Notes: generated by a model from the sequence alone, not told the origin. A DNA stretch of 64,000 nt from Streptomyces violaceusniger (GCA_005405945.1 BJHW01000001.1:5456001-5520000), one strand, 5' to 3'. Positions 8,265 through 19,044 are shown, numbered from the stretch's first letter. Made by a program: numbers and translations.

Positions 8265-9551
8265 TCAGCCCCTGCCCCTGCGCCTCGCGCGCCAGAGGAG
8301 GAACAGGACCGAGGCGATGGCCGCGCCCCGGACGACGTAGGGCCAGGTATCGGTCAGGGCGTCCTTCCAGCCGTGTTCGGGGATCGGCTCGCCCCACTTG
8401 TCGTCGGCCCGGCCCCACAGCCAGACCGCGGCCCCGGCCGCAACCAGGCCGGGCATGCCCAGCGCCGCCCACTTCGCCTCGGCCGGGGAGCGGCGGTAGG
8501 TGCTGTAGTACGCGATCACCCAGCCGAAGGCGATCAGGATGATGTTGCCCAGCGCGGCGCCCGCCACGAGGAGTGCGACCGTCACCAGCAGCACCGGGCC
8601 GAGCCCGGACAGCACCTTGGGGACGCCGCCGCCCGCGGGCTGGCCGGCCGCCTTACCGGGCCCGAGCAGTACGCGGCGCAGCCCGCCGCGCGGCTTGCCC
8701 CCGGCCTCCGCCTTCTTGGCCTCGGTCTTCGCCTTCGCCTCCGCGGCGGCCTCGGCCTCGGCGGCGGCCGCCTCCGCCGCCGCCTTCTCCTCGGCCTCGC
8801 GCCGCTCCTGGCGCTCCTGCTCGGCCGACTTGCCCTTGCCGAGCAGTTCGGGGATCTCGATCCCGCCGGTGAACCCCTCGACCGCGCCGTACTGCGCGTC
8901 GCGCTGCTCGGGCTGGGCGAACGGGCCCGGCTCGACGTGCCACCAGTCCATGTTGGACTCGCGCGGCCCCAGTTCGTCCTCGCCCGCGAGGTGCGGTGGC
9001 GAGGCGGCGTTGGACGGGGGCGCGGCGGGGGTGGCGGGCCTCGGCTTGATCAGGGAGGGGGCGCCGTCGCCCGGGGTGTGGTGGCCGCGGCCGTCCCCGT
9101 TCCGGCCGCCGGTACCGGGCACCCCGGGGGCGTCCTCCTCGCGCGGGGTGGGCACCTTACCGGTGAGACCGCTGCTCTTGGCGAGCCCGGCCAGCTTGTC
9201 GCGGGCCGCCCGCGCCGCCCCGGCGGCTCCTCGCGGCGACGCGCCACCGGCCGCACCGCCGCCCGCACCGCCGCCGTCCGTACGGGGCTCACCACCCGTT
9301 CCCCCCGACCCGGGGTCGGGGGCTCGGCCGCCCGCTGCGGCCACCACATCGGCCGGTGAGCCCAGCTTGGACAGGATCCGCTTCACCCCGGCCGGGCTGT
9401 CCGCCCCTCCGGTGGCCCGGCGATGGTCGATATCGGCGCGGAGCCCGGAGACCAGCCGCATGCGTTCACCGGACGACAGACCTTGTTGCTGAGCCAGGTC
9501 ACCGACACGGCTCAGATAGTCGTAGACGAGCTTCTCGCTCTCGATCCCCAC
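8265..9551 (-). CDS. multi-pass membrane protein with HAAS-like N-terminus
   Basis: This is a 428-residue protein. The N-terminal 60 residues (YDYLSRVGDLAQQQGLSSGE) form a helical module resembling the HAAS/DUF1700 domains that tether signalling proteins to membranes; that resemblance is tentative. A long disordered Pro/Gly region follows, then an Ala/Glu-rich coiled coil near residues 225-265. The C-terminal 130 residues hold four hydrophobic segments ending in a cluster of arginines. A GTG at 9551 begins the conserved region. The function is not known. The gene diverges from the helicase-associated gene at 9679. Confidence 0.65.
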   Translation of the reverse strand: MGIESEKLVYDYLSRVGDLAQQQGLSSGERMRLVSGLRADIDHRRATGGADSPAGVKRILSKLGSPADVVAAAGGRAPDPGSGGTGGEPRTDGGGAGGGAAGGASPRGAAGAARAARDKLAGLAKSSGLTGKVPTPREEDAPGVPGTGGRNGDGRGHHTPGDGAPSLIKPRPATPAAPPSNAASPPHLAGEDELGPRESNMDWWHVEPGPFAQPEQRDAQYGAVEGFTGGIEIPELLGKGKSAEQERQERREAEEKAAAEAAAAEAEAAAEAKAKTEAKKAEAGGKPRGGLRRVLLGPGKAAGQPAGGGVPKVLSGLGPVLLVTVALLVAGAALGNIILIAFGWVIAYYSTYRRSPAEAKWAALGMPGLVAAGAAVWLWGRADDKWGEPIPEHGWKDALTDTWPYVVRGAAIASVLFLLWRARRRGRG

Positions 9552-9678
9552 CAAGACCCCTGAGAATGCGCACCGTCGGCGTATCAGTCGGCTCCGACGG
9601 TACCGCGCGGAACCGGAATCCCGCCGCACCCCCTGCGCCCCGCACCCCCGCGGGTACTGTGGATCGAATGAGCGGTTC

Positions 9679-12602
9679 ATGGAATCGATAGGGCTGACAT
9701 GCCCGAAGAGACCAGCTCGCGCAACCGGGAGGCATGAGTTGCCCGCAGACACCGGCCACGGGGACAGCGGTCCGCAGGATCGCGTCCCCCGGGGCGGCGG
9801 CCCACGAGACGGCGGCCACGGCGGCCACGGCGACCGCGACGACCGCGGCCGCGGGGTGCCGCGCACCCTCGCCGACGAGCTGCGCACCCGGCCCGACGAC
9901 GCCCTCGCCGCCCTGCTGCGCGCCCGCCCCGATCTGCTCTCCCCGGTCCCGAACGACCTCACCCAGCTCGCCACCCGGGCCGGCACCCGCGCCTCGGTGG
10001 TACGGGCGGTGGAACGGCTCGACCGATTCGCGCAACAGACCGCCGAGGCCCTGGCCGTCGCGCCCGACCCCTGCCCGTACGAGACCCTGCGGGCCCTGAT
10101 GACGGGCGACGAGGGCCCGGAGCACGCCGGGGGCACCTCTGCCACCGGGCCCGCCCCGGCCACCGGCGCCCCCCTGAGTGCCGAAGAACGTGCCGCGATC
10201 GTCGACGAGTTGCCGCGGGCCGTGGCCACCCTTCGCGAGCAGGCCCTGATCTGGGGTGGGGACGATCGGCTTCGGCTGGTCCGGACCGCTCGCGAGCTGC
10301 TCGCGCCCTCGCCCACCTCGCCCTCCCCCACCGGGCTCGGCCCGACCGTGCAGGAGGCCACGTCCGGGATGTCGCCGGGGCGGCTCCAGGAGCTGCTGGC
10401 GGCGGCCGGGCTGTCGCCCACGCATGACCCGGTCACGGCGGTGGCGGCCCTGGCCGGGCTGTTCCGGGACCGCGCCCGGATGGCGGCGCTGCTCGACGGG
10501 GCGCCGGCGGGCGCGGCGGCCGTGCTGGCCAAGCTGACCTGGGGGCCGCCGTACGGGGAGGCGTCCGTCTCCTCGCCCACCCCGCCCGTCGGCTGGCTGC
10601 TGGACCGCGGGCTGCTGCTGCCGTCCGGGCCGCGCAATGTCGTACTGCCCCGCGAGGTCGCCCTGCATCTGCGCCACGGCCGGGCACACCGCGCGCCCGA
10701 GCCGCTGGCCCCGCCGCTCTCGCCCATCACCGAGCACGATCCACAGGTTGTGGACAACACCGCGGCGGGCCAGACCTTCACCGCCCTGGCCACCGTCGAG
10801 GAGCTGCTGGGGCAGTGGGAGACCGCCGGTCCGCCCGTCCTGCGCGCGGGCGGGCTGAGCGTCCGCGACCTCAAGCGGACCGCCGTGGCACTCGACGTGT
10901 CCGAACCGGTCGCCGCCTTCTGGATCGAGCTGGCGTACGCGGCCGGGCTGGTGGCCTCCGACGGCGAGACCGACGAGCGCTACGCCCCCACCCCGCCTAC
11001 GACGACTGGCTGCGGCTGCCCGCCGAGGAGCGCTGGGCGCGGCTCGCCGCCGCCTGGCTGCCCGCGACCCGTACGTCGGGCCTGGTCGGCGGCCGGGACA
11101 GCAGGGGCCGCACCCTCGCCGCGCTCGGCCCGGAACTGGACCGCTCCCCGGCCCCCGAGGTCCGCCGCCGGGTCCTCGAACTCCTGGCCACCCTCCCGCA
11201 CGGTGCCGCGGTCGCCCCCGATGTCCTGCTGACCCGGCTGCGGTGGGAGCGGCCTACCGGCCACCGTGGGGCGCCCGCCACGGCCACCCCCGGCGCGGCG
11301 GCCCCTTCCGGGTCCGCCTCCGGGACCACCTTCACTTCCGCGGCCGCCCCCGGGGCCACCCCGGGCGCCACCCCGGGGGCCGCCTCCACCGCCGCCTCGC
11401 CCACCGCCGCCTCGCCCACCGGCGAGGACCTGCGCTCGCGGCTGGCCCGCTGGGTCGTCGCCGAGGCCGAAATGCTCGGGGTCACCGGCCGGGGCGCGCT
11501 CTCCTCCCACGGCCGCGCCCTGCTGGAACGCCACCCGGACGAGCCGACGGCCGCCGAGAGCGACCTCGCGTCCACGCAGGCCGCCCGGCTGCTCGCGCCG
11601 CTGCTCCCCGAACCCCTCGACCACGTCCTCCTCCAGGCCGACCTGACCGCCGTCGCGCCCGGCCCGCTGGAACGGCCGCTCGCCGAGACCCTGGGCATCC
11701 TCGCCGACGTCGAGTCCAAGGGCGGCGCGACCGTCTACCGCTTCACGCCCGAGTCCGTACGCCGTGCGCTGGACGCCGGGCGGACCGCCGACGATGTGCA
11801 CACCTTCCTGGCCGCGCACTCCCGCACCCCGGTGCCCCAGCCGCTCGCCTACCTCGTGGACGACGTGGCCCGTAAGCACGGCCGACTGCGCATCGGCGCC
11901 GCCTCCGCGTACCTGCGCTGCGACGACGACGCGCTGCTCGCCGAGATCCTCGCCGACCGCCGTTCGGCGGGGCTGCGGCTGCGCCGCCTCGCCCCCACCG
12001 TGCTGGCCGCCCAGGCGCCGCCGGACACGCTGCTGGAGGGGCTACGGGCGATGGGGTACGCCCCGGCGGCCGAGTCCGCCGAGGGCGATGTGCTGGTCAG
12101 CCGGGCCGAAGCCCAGCGCACCCCGCCACGCAAACCGCCCGTCCCGGTCCCAGAGGGACCGCCGGTGCCGGACGCCGCCCTGCTGGGCGCGGCGGTCCGC
12201 GCCATCCGCGCCGGGGACCTCGCCGCGACCGCGCCCCACAAACCGGCGGCCGCGGGCGCGGCCGGGGCAGGGCCGGAGGCCGGGTCCGGCTCACGGTCCG
12301 GTTCCGGGTCCGGTTCCGAGTCGGCCGCCGGAGCCGGTTCCGGATCCGCCGCGGGCGGCGACCGGCTGCCCCGCACCACCTCCGCCGACACCCTCGCCAC
12401 CATGCAGGCCGCGGCCCTGACCGGCTCCAACGTCTGGATCGGCTACGTCAACGCGAACGGCGCGGCCACCCAGCGCGTGATCGCCCCGGTCCGGGTCGAG
12501 GGCGGCTTCGTCACGGCGTACGACCACACGGCCGACGAGGTCCGTACGTACCCCCTGCACCGCATCACGGGCGCCGCCGAGCTGGCCGAGGACGCCACGT
12601 AG
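9679..12602 (+). pseudogene. XPB/Ssl2-like helicase-associated protein, frame broken at 10991-10994
   Basis: This large protein (about 974 residues when repaired) is of the actinobacterial family with a helicase XPB/Ssl2 N-terminal-type domain (Helicase_C_3). It begins with a conserved LLRARPDLLSPVPNDL block near residue 75 and ends with a WYL-like module (VWIGYVNANGAATQRVIAPV). The frame changes where TDERYAPTP should continue as AYDDWLRLPAEERW; one missing C in a CCCC run explains it. The start is uncertain: ATG 9679, or TTG 9739 behind gggagg. Alanine/threonine low-complexity inserts lie around 11280-11420 and 12230-12360. It probably works with the XPB helicase at 13912. Confidence 0.8.
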
Positions 12603-12743
12603 GCCGAAATCAGCCCGTCCGGGGCCCAGGGGCGGAGCCCCGCCACGCGGCGGAGCCGCGTATCGATGCAGCCGCATACCGATGCAGCCGCATATCTATG
12701 CCGCGGGAAGGGGCGGGGTGGGGCTACGGCACGGAGGGACGGC

Positions 12744-13758
12744 TCACGCGGAGGGCGGAGCCTCGGTCCCCCGCCGGGTCCACCGGTGCCACCAGTGGCG
12801 GCGGCGCGGGTGCAGCGCGTGGCCGAGCCAACGGCCGACCACGACATAGCCGATCAGCGCGCCCGAGGTGTTGAGGATGACGTCGTCGATGTCGAAGGCC
12901 CGGCCCTCGACGATGAGCCCCTGAGCGGTCTCGACGGCCACCATCACCAAGGCCGTCACCACGACCACCCGCACCGCGCCCCGCGCCTTGGGCACCAGCA
13001 TCGGCAGCAGCACCCCGAAGGGCACGCCGAGCAGCACATTGCCGCCGATCTGCTTCACCGTGTCGCGGAAGGCGGGCTGGTCGACGTAGGTGCGCAGCGA
13101 CCGCCCCGGATGCAGATTGGTGTGGACGAGGTCGACGGAGCCGGGCGAGGGCACGAGTGTGGCCTTGGCGAGCGCCGCCGCGAAGCCGACCATGCAGACG
13201 AACGCCACGAGCAGCACCATCGCCCGCGCGAGGCGCGCGCCGAACGAGGTGCGCTGCAGCAGCGCCTTCTCCTGGGCGCCCTGGGGCTCGGGGGCCGGGC
13301 CTTCGTGGACTGGGCCCTCTCGGCCCGGGCCTTCGCGGTCGGCGGCTCAGAGGTCGGCGACTTCGCGGTCGACGCCTTCGCGCTCTGCTTCTTCGAGCTC
13401 TGCTTCTTCGCGGTCGGCGACTTCGCGGTCGGCGACTTCGCGGTCCGCTTCTTCGCGCTCTGCTTCGCGGTCACGAGCCCCTTCGTCAAGCCCCCGCCCG
13501 TCCGCGGCCCCTTCTTCTGACCACCGCTCGCCTTCTTCCGGCCCTGTCCCCCGCCTTCTTCTGGCCCTCCGCCGTCCCGGAACCCGCCCGCGGCCTCTTC
13601 TCCGTCGTCCGCTTTACCGTCGTCCCCTTCTCCGCCGCCGTCCTCTTCTCCGCCGCCGTCCTCTTCTCCGCCGTCCTCTTCTCAGCCGTCCTCTTCGCCG
13701 CCGTCCGCCGGATCTCCCATCCAGCGATGCTGATCACAGGGACTCGCCTCCCACCCAT
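12744..13758 (-). pseudogene. VanZ-like membrane protein with Lys/Ala-rich N-terminal tail, two frame breaks
   Basis: The C-terminal 158 residues (12744-13220) are a VanZ-family module: membrane segments starting MVLLVAFVCMVGFAAALAK, then NVLLGVPFGVLLPML and VVVTALVMVAVETAQGL. Upstream, in two other frames, is a tail of about 180 residues built from KRTAEK/TAKSP repeats resembling histone-H1-like tails. Adding one base to the C run at 13548-13552 and one to the G run at 13290-13294 joins all three frames into one 338-residue protein. VanZ relatives range from teicoplanin resistance to unknown roles. The cytoplasmic basic tail could bind nucleic acid or phospholipid. Without the repairs, only the VanZ module starting at 13220 would be made. 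Confidence 0.65.
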
Positions 13759-13911
13759 GGCTCTGTTGTCGCCGCTCCGTCGGTCCGTCGGTCCGTGTCC
13801 GTCTTCGCCGCTTGCCCGTAGCCGCCCGGAGTATCCCTGTGGCTCTCCGCTACGCCTCCTCGATGGGGGACACTGGTTCTTTGGCCGGCCAGCACGAAAG
13901 GACCCAGGCGC

Positions 13912-15561
13912 GTGAATGGACCCCTCATCGTCCAAAGCGACAAGACGCTCCTGCTCGAGGTGGACCACGAGCAGGCGGACGCCTGCCGCCGCGCCATCGC
14001 GCCCTTCGCCGAACTGGAGCGGGCGCCCGAGCACATCCACACCTACCGGGTGACCCCGCTCGGGCTGTGGAACGCCCGCGCCGCCGGGCACGACGCCGAG
14101 CAGGTCGTGGACGCCCTCGTCGCGTACTCCCGCTACCCCGTCCCGCACGCCCTCCTCGTGGACGTCGCGGAGACCATGGCCCGCTACGGGCGGCTGCGGC
14201 TGCTCAAGCACCCCACCCACGGGCTGGTCCTGGAGACCAGCGACCGCCCGATCCTCGAGGAGATCCTGCGGTCGAAGAAGATCCAGCCGCTGGTCGGCGC
14301 CCGGATCGACCCGGAGACCGTCGTCGTCCACCCCTCCGAGCGCGGCCAGGTCAAGCAGACGCTGCTGAAGCTGGGCTGGCCCGCCGAGGACCTGGCCGGC
14401 TATGTGGACGGCGAGGCGCACCCCATCGAGCTGCGCGAGGACGGCTGGGCGCTGCGGCCGTATCAGAAGCAGGCCGTGGAGGGCTTCTGGCATGGCGGCT
14501 CGGGCGTCGTCGTGCTGCCCTGCGGCGCCGGGAAGACGCTGGTCGGGGCGGGTGCGATGGCCACCGCCAAGTCGACCACGCTGATCCTGGTCACCAACAC
14601 CGTCTCCGCCCGGCAGTGGAAGCACGAGCTGGTGCGCCGCACCTCGCTCACCGAGGAGGAGATCGGTGAGTACAGCGGTACGCGGAAGGAGGTCCGCCCG
14701 ATCACCATCGCCACGTACCAGGTGCTCACCACCAAGCGGAAGGGCATCTACCCGCACCTCGAGCTGTTCGACTCCCGCGACTGGGGCCTGATCGTCTACG
14801 ACGAGGTGCATCTGCTGCCCGCGCCCGTCTTCAAGTTCACGGCCGACCTCCAGGCCCGCCGCCGCCTCGGTCTGACCGCCACGCTCGTACGGGAGGACGG
14901 CCGGGAGTCCGACGTCTTCTCGCTCATCGGGCCCAAGCGCTTCGACGCGCCCTGGAAGGAGATCGAGGCGCAGGGCTACATCGCGCCCGCCGACTGTGTC
15001 GAGGTCCGGGTCAATCTGACCGAGACCGAACGGCTGGCGTACGCGACCGCCGAGACCGACGAGAAGTACCGCTACTGCGCCACGACCGACTCCAAGCGAC
15101 GGATCACCGAGGCGCTGGTCGCCCGGCACAAGGGGCAGCAGACGCTGGTCATCGGGCAGTACATCGACCAGCTCGACGAGTTGGGCGAGCACCTGGACGC
15201 GCCCGTCATCAAGGGCGAGACCACCAACGCCCAGCGGGAGAAGCTCTTCGAAGCCTTCCGGCAGGGCGAGCTGTCGGTGCTCGTCGTCTCCAAGGTCGCC
15301 AACTTCTCCATCGACCTCCCCGAGGCCACGGTCGCCATCCAGGTCTCCGGCACGTTCGGATCGCGCCAGGAGGAGGCCCAGCGGCTGGGCAGGGTGCTGC
15401 GCCCGAAGGCCGACGGCCACCCGGCGGTCTTCTACTCGGTGGTCGCGCGCGACACCATCGACCAGGACTTCGCGGCGCACCGCCAGCGGTTCCTGGCCGA
15501 GCAGGGGTACGCGTACCGGATCGTGGACGCGAGCGAGCTGCTCGCGGACGAGGACGCCTGA
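13912..15561 (+). CDS. XPB-type DNA repair helicase
   Basis: This 549-residue superfamily 2 helicase is of the bacterial XPB/RAD25 type, a 3'-5' DNA translocase implicated in repair. It has an N-terminal damage-recognition-like region (residues 1-170), motif I CGAGKTLVGAG near 204, motif II VYDEVHLL near 295, motif III GLTATLVRE near 325 and motif VI QRLGRVLRPKADGHP near 490. The start is GTG (MNGPLIVQSDKTLLLEV). It follows the helicase-associated protein gene at a short distance, a pairing that suggests joint action. A strong hairpin follows the stop. Confidence 0.94.
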   Translation: MNGPLIVQSDKTLLLEVDHEQADACRRAIAPFAELERAPEHIHTYRVTPLGLWNARAAGHDAEQVVDALVAYSRYPVPHALLVDVAETMARYGRLRLLKHPTHGLVLETSDRPILEEILRSKKIQPLVGARIDPETVVVHPSERGQVKQTLLKLGWPAEDLAGYVDGEAHPIELREDGWALRPYQKQAVEGFWHGGSGVVVLPCGAGKTLVGAGAMATAKSTTLILVTNTVSARQWKHELVRRTSLTEEEIGEYSGTRKEVRPITIATYQVLTTKRKGIYPHLELFDSRDWGLIVYDEVHLLPAPVFKFTADLQARRRLGLTATLVREDGRESDVFSLIGPKRFDAPWKEIEAQGYIAPADCVEVRVNLTETERLAYATAETDEKYRYCATTDSKRRITEALVARHKGQQTLVIGQYIDQLDELGEHLDAPVIKGETTNAQREKLFEAFRQGELSVLVVSKVANFSIDLPEATVAIQVSGTFGSRQEEAQRLGRVLRPKADGHPAVFYSVVARDTIDQDFAAHRQRFLAEQGYAYRIVDASELLADEDA

Positions 15562-15570
15562 CGTACCCAA

Positions 15571-15618
15571 CCATCACCGGTCCCCTCATGACTTCTGTCA
15601 TGAGGGGACCGGTGATGG
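15571..15618. terminator. perfect 22-bp hairpin terminator
   Basis: Bases 15571-15592 are exactly reverse-complementary to 15597-15618, separated by ttct. It lies ten bases after the XPB helicase stop and contains tcccctcatgac and its complement. There is no T-tract, as is common in Streptomyces terminators. Confidence 0.85.
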
Positions 15619-15803
15619 GCGGCTCTGCCCGTGGTGCGCGCGATGCTCAAGAACTCCCTCCGAGGGCCGGCTCCCCCGGCCCCGTCATAATTCATTCGCC
15701 TCCCCTACATGCCCTGGCTACAATCGCCGGTCTTGCCGCCTCCCGCGTTCCGAACGAACGGGAGAGCCGCCGCCCGGACGGAAACCGGTCGGCATCTCGT
15801 ACC

Positions 15804-15912
15804 GCGCGTCATGTACGTACCGCATGTCATGCACGTACCGCATGTCATGCACGTACGCACGTCATGCACGTACGCACGTCATGCACGTACGCACGTCATG
15901 TACGTACCGCGC
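15804..15912. repeat. array of six 17-18-bp repeats upstream of the HelD-like gene
   Basis: Six units of the form gcacgtcatgcacgtac run head-to-tail between the XPB terminator and the start of the HelD-like gene. Each unit contains the palindromic words gtac and catg. The array is more AT-rich than its surroundings. It could be a cluster of regulator sites or simply a minisatellite. A TACAAT hexamer at 15718-15723 upstream is a possible -10 element. The rest of the 15562-15962 gap shows no gene. Confidence 0.75.
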
Positions 15913-15962
15913 ATCCGCTCTGTGCACTCGCTTGTGTGTACTCACTCGCCGGAGGCAACGCC

Positions 15963-18035
15963 GTGCCCTCGCACGCCCCTGACCACCCAGACCCCCTCGC
16001 GCGGGAGCGCGCCCATCTGACCGCGTCCCGCGCCGCGCTGCGCGCCATGCGCGCCGACGTCGAGGCCTTGGACCTCCGGGACGTCGCCGCGAACTGGGTC
16101 AACGCCGAAGCGCTGCACCACCAGGTCAGCGAGCGCATCAAGGCCCTCGCCGACCTCGCCGACACCCCGCTCTTCTTCGGCCGCCTCGACTATCTGCACG
16201 CGCCGGGCGCGGAGACCGCGGAGGGCGCGGAAGGCGAGCGGTTCTACATCGGCCGCCGCCATGTGCACGACGCGGACGGCGACCCCATGGTCATCGACTG
16301 GCGTGCCCCGGTCTCCCAGCCCTTCTACCAGGCGTCCAAGAAGGCGCCGATGGACATCGAGCTGCGCCGCCGCTTCGGCTATACGGGCGGCGAGTTGACG
16401 GCGTACGAGGACGAACGGCTCTCCGACCCGGACGAGGCGGAGCAGACCAGCAAGCTGCTCCAGTCCGAGATCGAGCGCCCGCGCGTCGGCCCCATGCGGG
16501 ACATCGTGGCGACGATCCAGCCGGAGCAGGACGAGATCGTCCGCCAAGGGATCGGCGGCACCATCTGCGTCCAGGGGGCGCCGGGCACCGGGAAGACGGC
16601 CGTGGGACTGCACCGGGTGGCGTATCTGCTCTACGCGCACCGCGAGCGGCTGGCCCGCTCCGGCACCCTGGTCATCGGCCCGAACCGCTCCTTCCTCCAC
16701 TACATCGAGCAGGTCCTGCCCGCCCTCGGCGAGTTGCAGGTGGCCCAGGCGACCGTCGAGGACCTGGTGACGCGGCCGTCCCTGGGCGCGGTGGCGCGGG
16801 GCGCCGACTCCGCCGACGCGGCCCGTATCAAGGGCGACGCACGGCTGGCCGAGGTGCTGCGCCGCGCCCTGCGCTCCTACGTCACCCGGCCCACCGAGCC
16901 GTGCGTCGTGGTGCGCGGCTCACGCCGCTGGCGGGTTCCCGCGTACGAGCTGGAGGAGATCGTCGAGGAGTTGCTCACCCGGGACATCCGCTACGGCGCG
17001 GCCCGCGAGGCGCTTCCGCGGCGCATCGCACACACCGTGCTCGTCCGGATGGAGCAGGCGGGCGAGGCGCCCGACGACCGAGTGCAGGACGCGGTCGCGC
17101 GCAACGCGGCCGTCAAGGCGGCGGTCAAGGCGATCTGGCCGCCGGTCGACCCGGCCAAGCTGGTGCTGCGGCTGCTCTCCGACGCCGACTTCCTGGCCGA
17201 GCACGCGGAGGGGGTCCTGGACGCCGACGAGCAGAAGACCGTCCTGTGGGCGAAGTCGGCGCGCGGTGTGAAGTCCGCGAAGTGGTCCCCGGCGGACCTG
17301 GTGCTGATCGACGAGGCCGCCGATCTCATCGAGCGCACCCCGTCCCTCGGCCATGTGGTCCTGGACGAGGCGCAGGACCTCTCCCCCATGCAGTACCGCG
17401 CGGTCGGCCGCCGCTGCAGCACCGGCTCGGCGACCGTGCTCGGCGACATCGCCCAGGGCACCACCCCGTGGGCGACGGCCAGTTGGGAGGAGGCCCTGAT
17501 CCACCTCGGCAAGGAGGGGGCGCGGATCGAGGAGCTGACCCAGGGCTTCCGCGTGCCGCGCGAGGTGATCGCGTACGCCTCGCGGCTGCTGCCCGCGATC
17601 GCCCCCGGCCTGTCGGAGGCCACCTCGATCCGCGAGGCGGCGGGCGACTTCTCCGTACGGGCCGTGAGCCCCGCGGAGCTGGACACGGCCGTGATCGCCG
17701 CCTGCCACGAGGTCCTGCGGCATGAGGGCTCGATCGGGCTGATCGCCGCCGACGCCCGCGTCCCGGCGCTGGCCCAGGCCCTCGACACGGCGGGCCTGAC
17801 CCACCTCACCCCCGGCGAGGAGACCAGCGCCGGGTCCCGCCTCACCCTCGTCCCGGCGACGCTGGCCAAGGGTCTGGAGTACGACTACGTGGTACTGGAC
17901 GAACCGGCCGCCGTGGTCGACGGCGAACCCGACGAACGCACGGGCCTGCGCCGCCTGTACGTCGCCCTGACCCGTGCCGTCTCGGGCCTGACAGTGGTCC
18001 ACGGCGCACCCCTGCCGGAGCGGCTGACGGCCTGA
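15963..18035 (+). CDS. helR: HelD/HelR-type RNA polymerase-associated ATPase
   Basis: This 690-residue UvrD/HelD-like protein should act on RNA polymerase rather than as a processive helicase. It has an N-terminal helical region (residues 10-60) typical of the arm that enters the secondary channel, Walker A GAPGTGKTAVGLHR near 205, Walker B VVLDEAQDLSPMQY near 465, GFRVPREVI near 530 and a C-terminal LRRLYVALTRAVSGL motif. Streptomyces HelR proteins displace rifamycins from RNA polymerase; membership of that subgroup is inference. The GTG at 15963 has a good ggagg site seven bases before it. The palindromic rifamycin-associated element described for such genes was not seen. Confidence 0.85.
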   Translation: MPSHAPDHPDPLARERAHLTASRAALRAMRADVEALDLRDVAANWVNAEALHHQVSERIKALADLADTPLFFGRLDYLHAPGAETAEGAEGERFYIGRRHVHDADGDPMVIDWRAPVSQPFYQASKKAPMDIELRRRFGYTGGELTAYEDERLSDPDEAEQTSKLLQSEIERPRVGPMRDIVATIQPEQDEIVRQGIGGTICVQGAPGTGKTAVGLHRVAYLLYAHRERLARSGTLVIGPNRSFLHYIEQVLPALGELQVAQATVEDLVTRPSLGAVARGADSADAARIKGDARLAEVLRRALRSYVTRPTEPCVVVRGSRRWRVPAYELEEIVEELLTRDIRYGAAREALPRRIAHTVLVRMEQAGEAPDDRVQDAVARNAAVKAAVKAIWPPVDPAKLVLRLLSDADFLAEHAEGVLDADEQKTVLWAKSARGVKSAKWSPADLVLIDEAADLIERTPSLGHVVLDEAQDLSPMQYRAVGRRCSTGSATVLGDIAQGTTPWATASWEEALIHLGKEGARIEELTQGFRVPREVIAYASRLLPAIAPGLSEATSIREAAGDFSVRAVSPAELDTAVIAACHEVLRHEGSIGLIAADARVPALAQALDTAGLTHLTPGEETSAGSRLTLVPATLAKGLEYDYVVLDEPAAVVDGEPDERTGLRRLYVALTRAVSGLTVVHGAPLPERLTA

Positions 18036-18054
18036 CGGGGTGGGGCGCGGTTCG

Positions 18055-18290
18055 GCGGTTGGCCTCTGCTCAGGCGACGCGGCCACGGCAGGCCGCCTAC
18101 TCAAGCCACCTCGGCCCAGGCCGCCTCGGCCCAGGCCACCTCGGCCCAGGCCGCCTGCTCAAGCCCCCTCGCCCCAGGCCGCCTGCCCGAGCCGCCACGG
18201 CCCAGGCCACCTCGGCCCAGGCCGCCTGCTCAAGCCCCCTCGCCCCAGGCGGCCTCTGCCGAGGCGCCCCCTCGGCCCAGGCCGCCTCTG
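18055..18290. repeat. repeat tract of cggcccaggccacct-like units
   Basis: About a dozen copies of a 15-bp motif (gcccaggccgcctcg and variants) fill the gap between the convergent HelR-like and cutC genes, with a larger repeated block around 18155 and 18225. No gene is seen. Confidence 0.75.
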
Positions 18291-18291
18291 C

Positions 18292-19013
18292 TCAGGCCAC
18301 CGGAACCGGCGCGTCCAAGGCGGCGCGCCACTGGCCGACCGCGGCGGCGTCCACCGGGCCCGACCAGCCGTCCGGGCGGGCCGCGCCGCCGATGTGGAAG
18401 GCGTTGATCCCGGCGGCGCGCAGGGCGCACAGGTGGTCGAGGCGCAGGCCGCCGCCCGCCATGACGCGCGCTTCGTAGCCCGGGGTACCGGCCCGCTCGG
18501 CCTCGGCGAGCAGGGTGGGCAGACCGTCGTCCACGCCGTGCGCCGACCCGGCGGTGAGGTACGTGTCGAGGCCGGGGATGTCCGCGAGCCGCTTGCGCAG
18601 GCCGTCGCGATCGGCAGCGCGGTCGATGGCCCGGTGGAAGGTCCAGCGGCTCTCGTCCACGCCGCCGCCCGCGCCCACGACCTCGGTCAGCGCGGTCACG
18701 GCGGCCAGGTCGACCCCGCCGTCGTCGGTCAGGAAGCCCAGGACGAACTCGTCCGCCCCCTCCGAGTGCAGCGCGGCGGCGGCCTCGCACAGCGCGTCGA
18801 ACGCGTTTCCGGCCGCGAAGCCGTCCGACGCGCGGAGCATCACCCGCACCGGCAGATCGACGGCCGAACGGACGGCGGCGAAGGTCTCCCGGGATGGGGT
18901 GAGCCCGTCGGCGGCCATGTCGGTGACCAGTTCGAGGCGGTCCGCCCCTCCGGCCTGTGCGGCGATCGCGTCCGCGGGGTCAGGGCGATCACCTCGAGCA
19001 ATGGTCTAGACAT
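18292..19013 (-). pseudogene. cutC: CutC-family protein, frame broken at 18976-18979
   Basis: CutC proteins are TIM-barrel proteins once linked to copper homeostasis; their biochemical role is unsettled. The long open frame starts inside the barrel, at MAADGLTPSRETFAAVRSAV, and shows LPVRVMLRA, EFVLGFLTDDG and FHRAIDRAAD. The missing first strand, MSRPLLEVIALTP, is found one frame over. Adding a base to a CCCC run on the coding strand joins it as ALTPADAIAAQAGGADRLEL and restores 240 residues, the usual length. The final sequence ends IGGAARPDGWSGPVDAAAV. Confidence 0.85.
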
Positions 19014-19044
19014 GCAGGACAGCTTGCCACACCGCACAAGAGGG

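Noticed and set aside
15804..15912. Possible CRISPR or replication iterons
   Set aside because: Six direct units without spacers and no replication gene; treated as a minisatellite or operator array.
18996..19014. tggtctagac resembling a DasR site at the start of cutC
   Set aside because: It matches only about 12 of 16 positions and is explained by the first codons of CutC (MSRPL).
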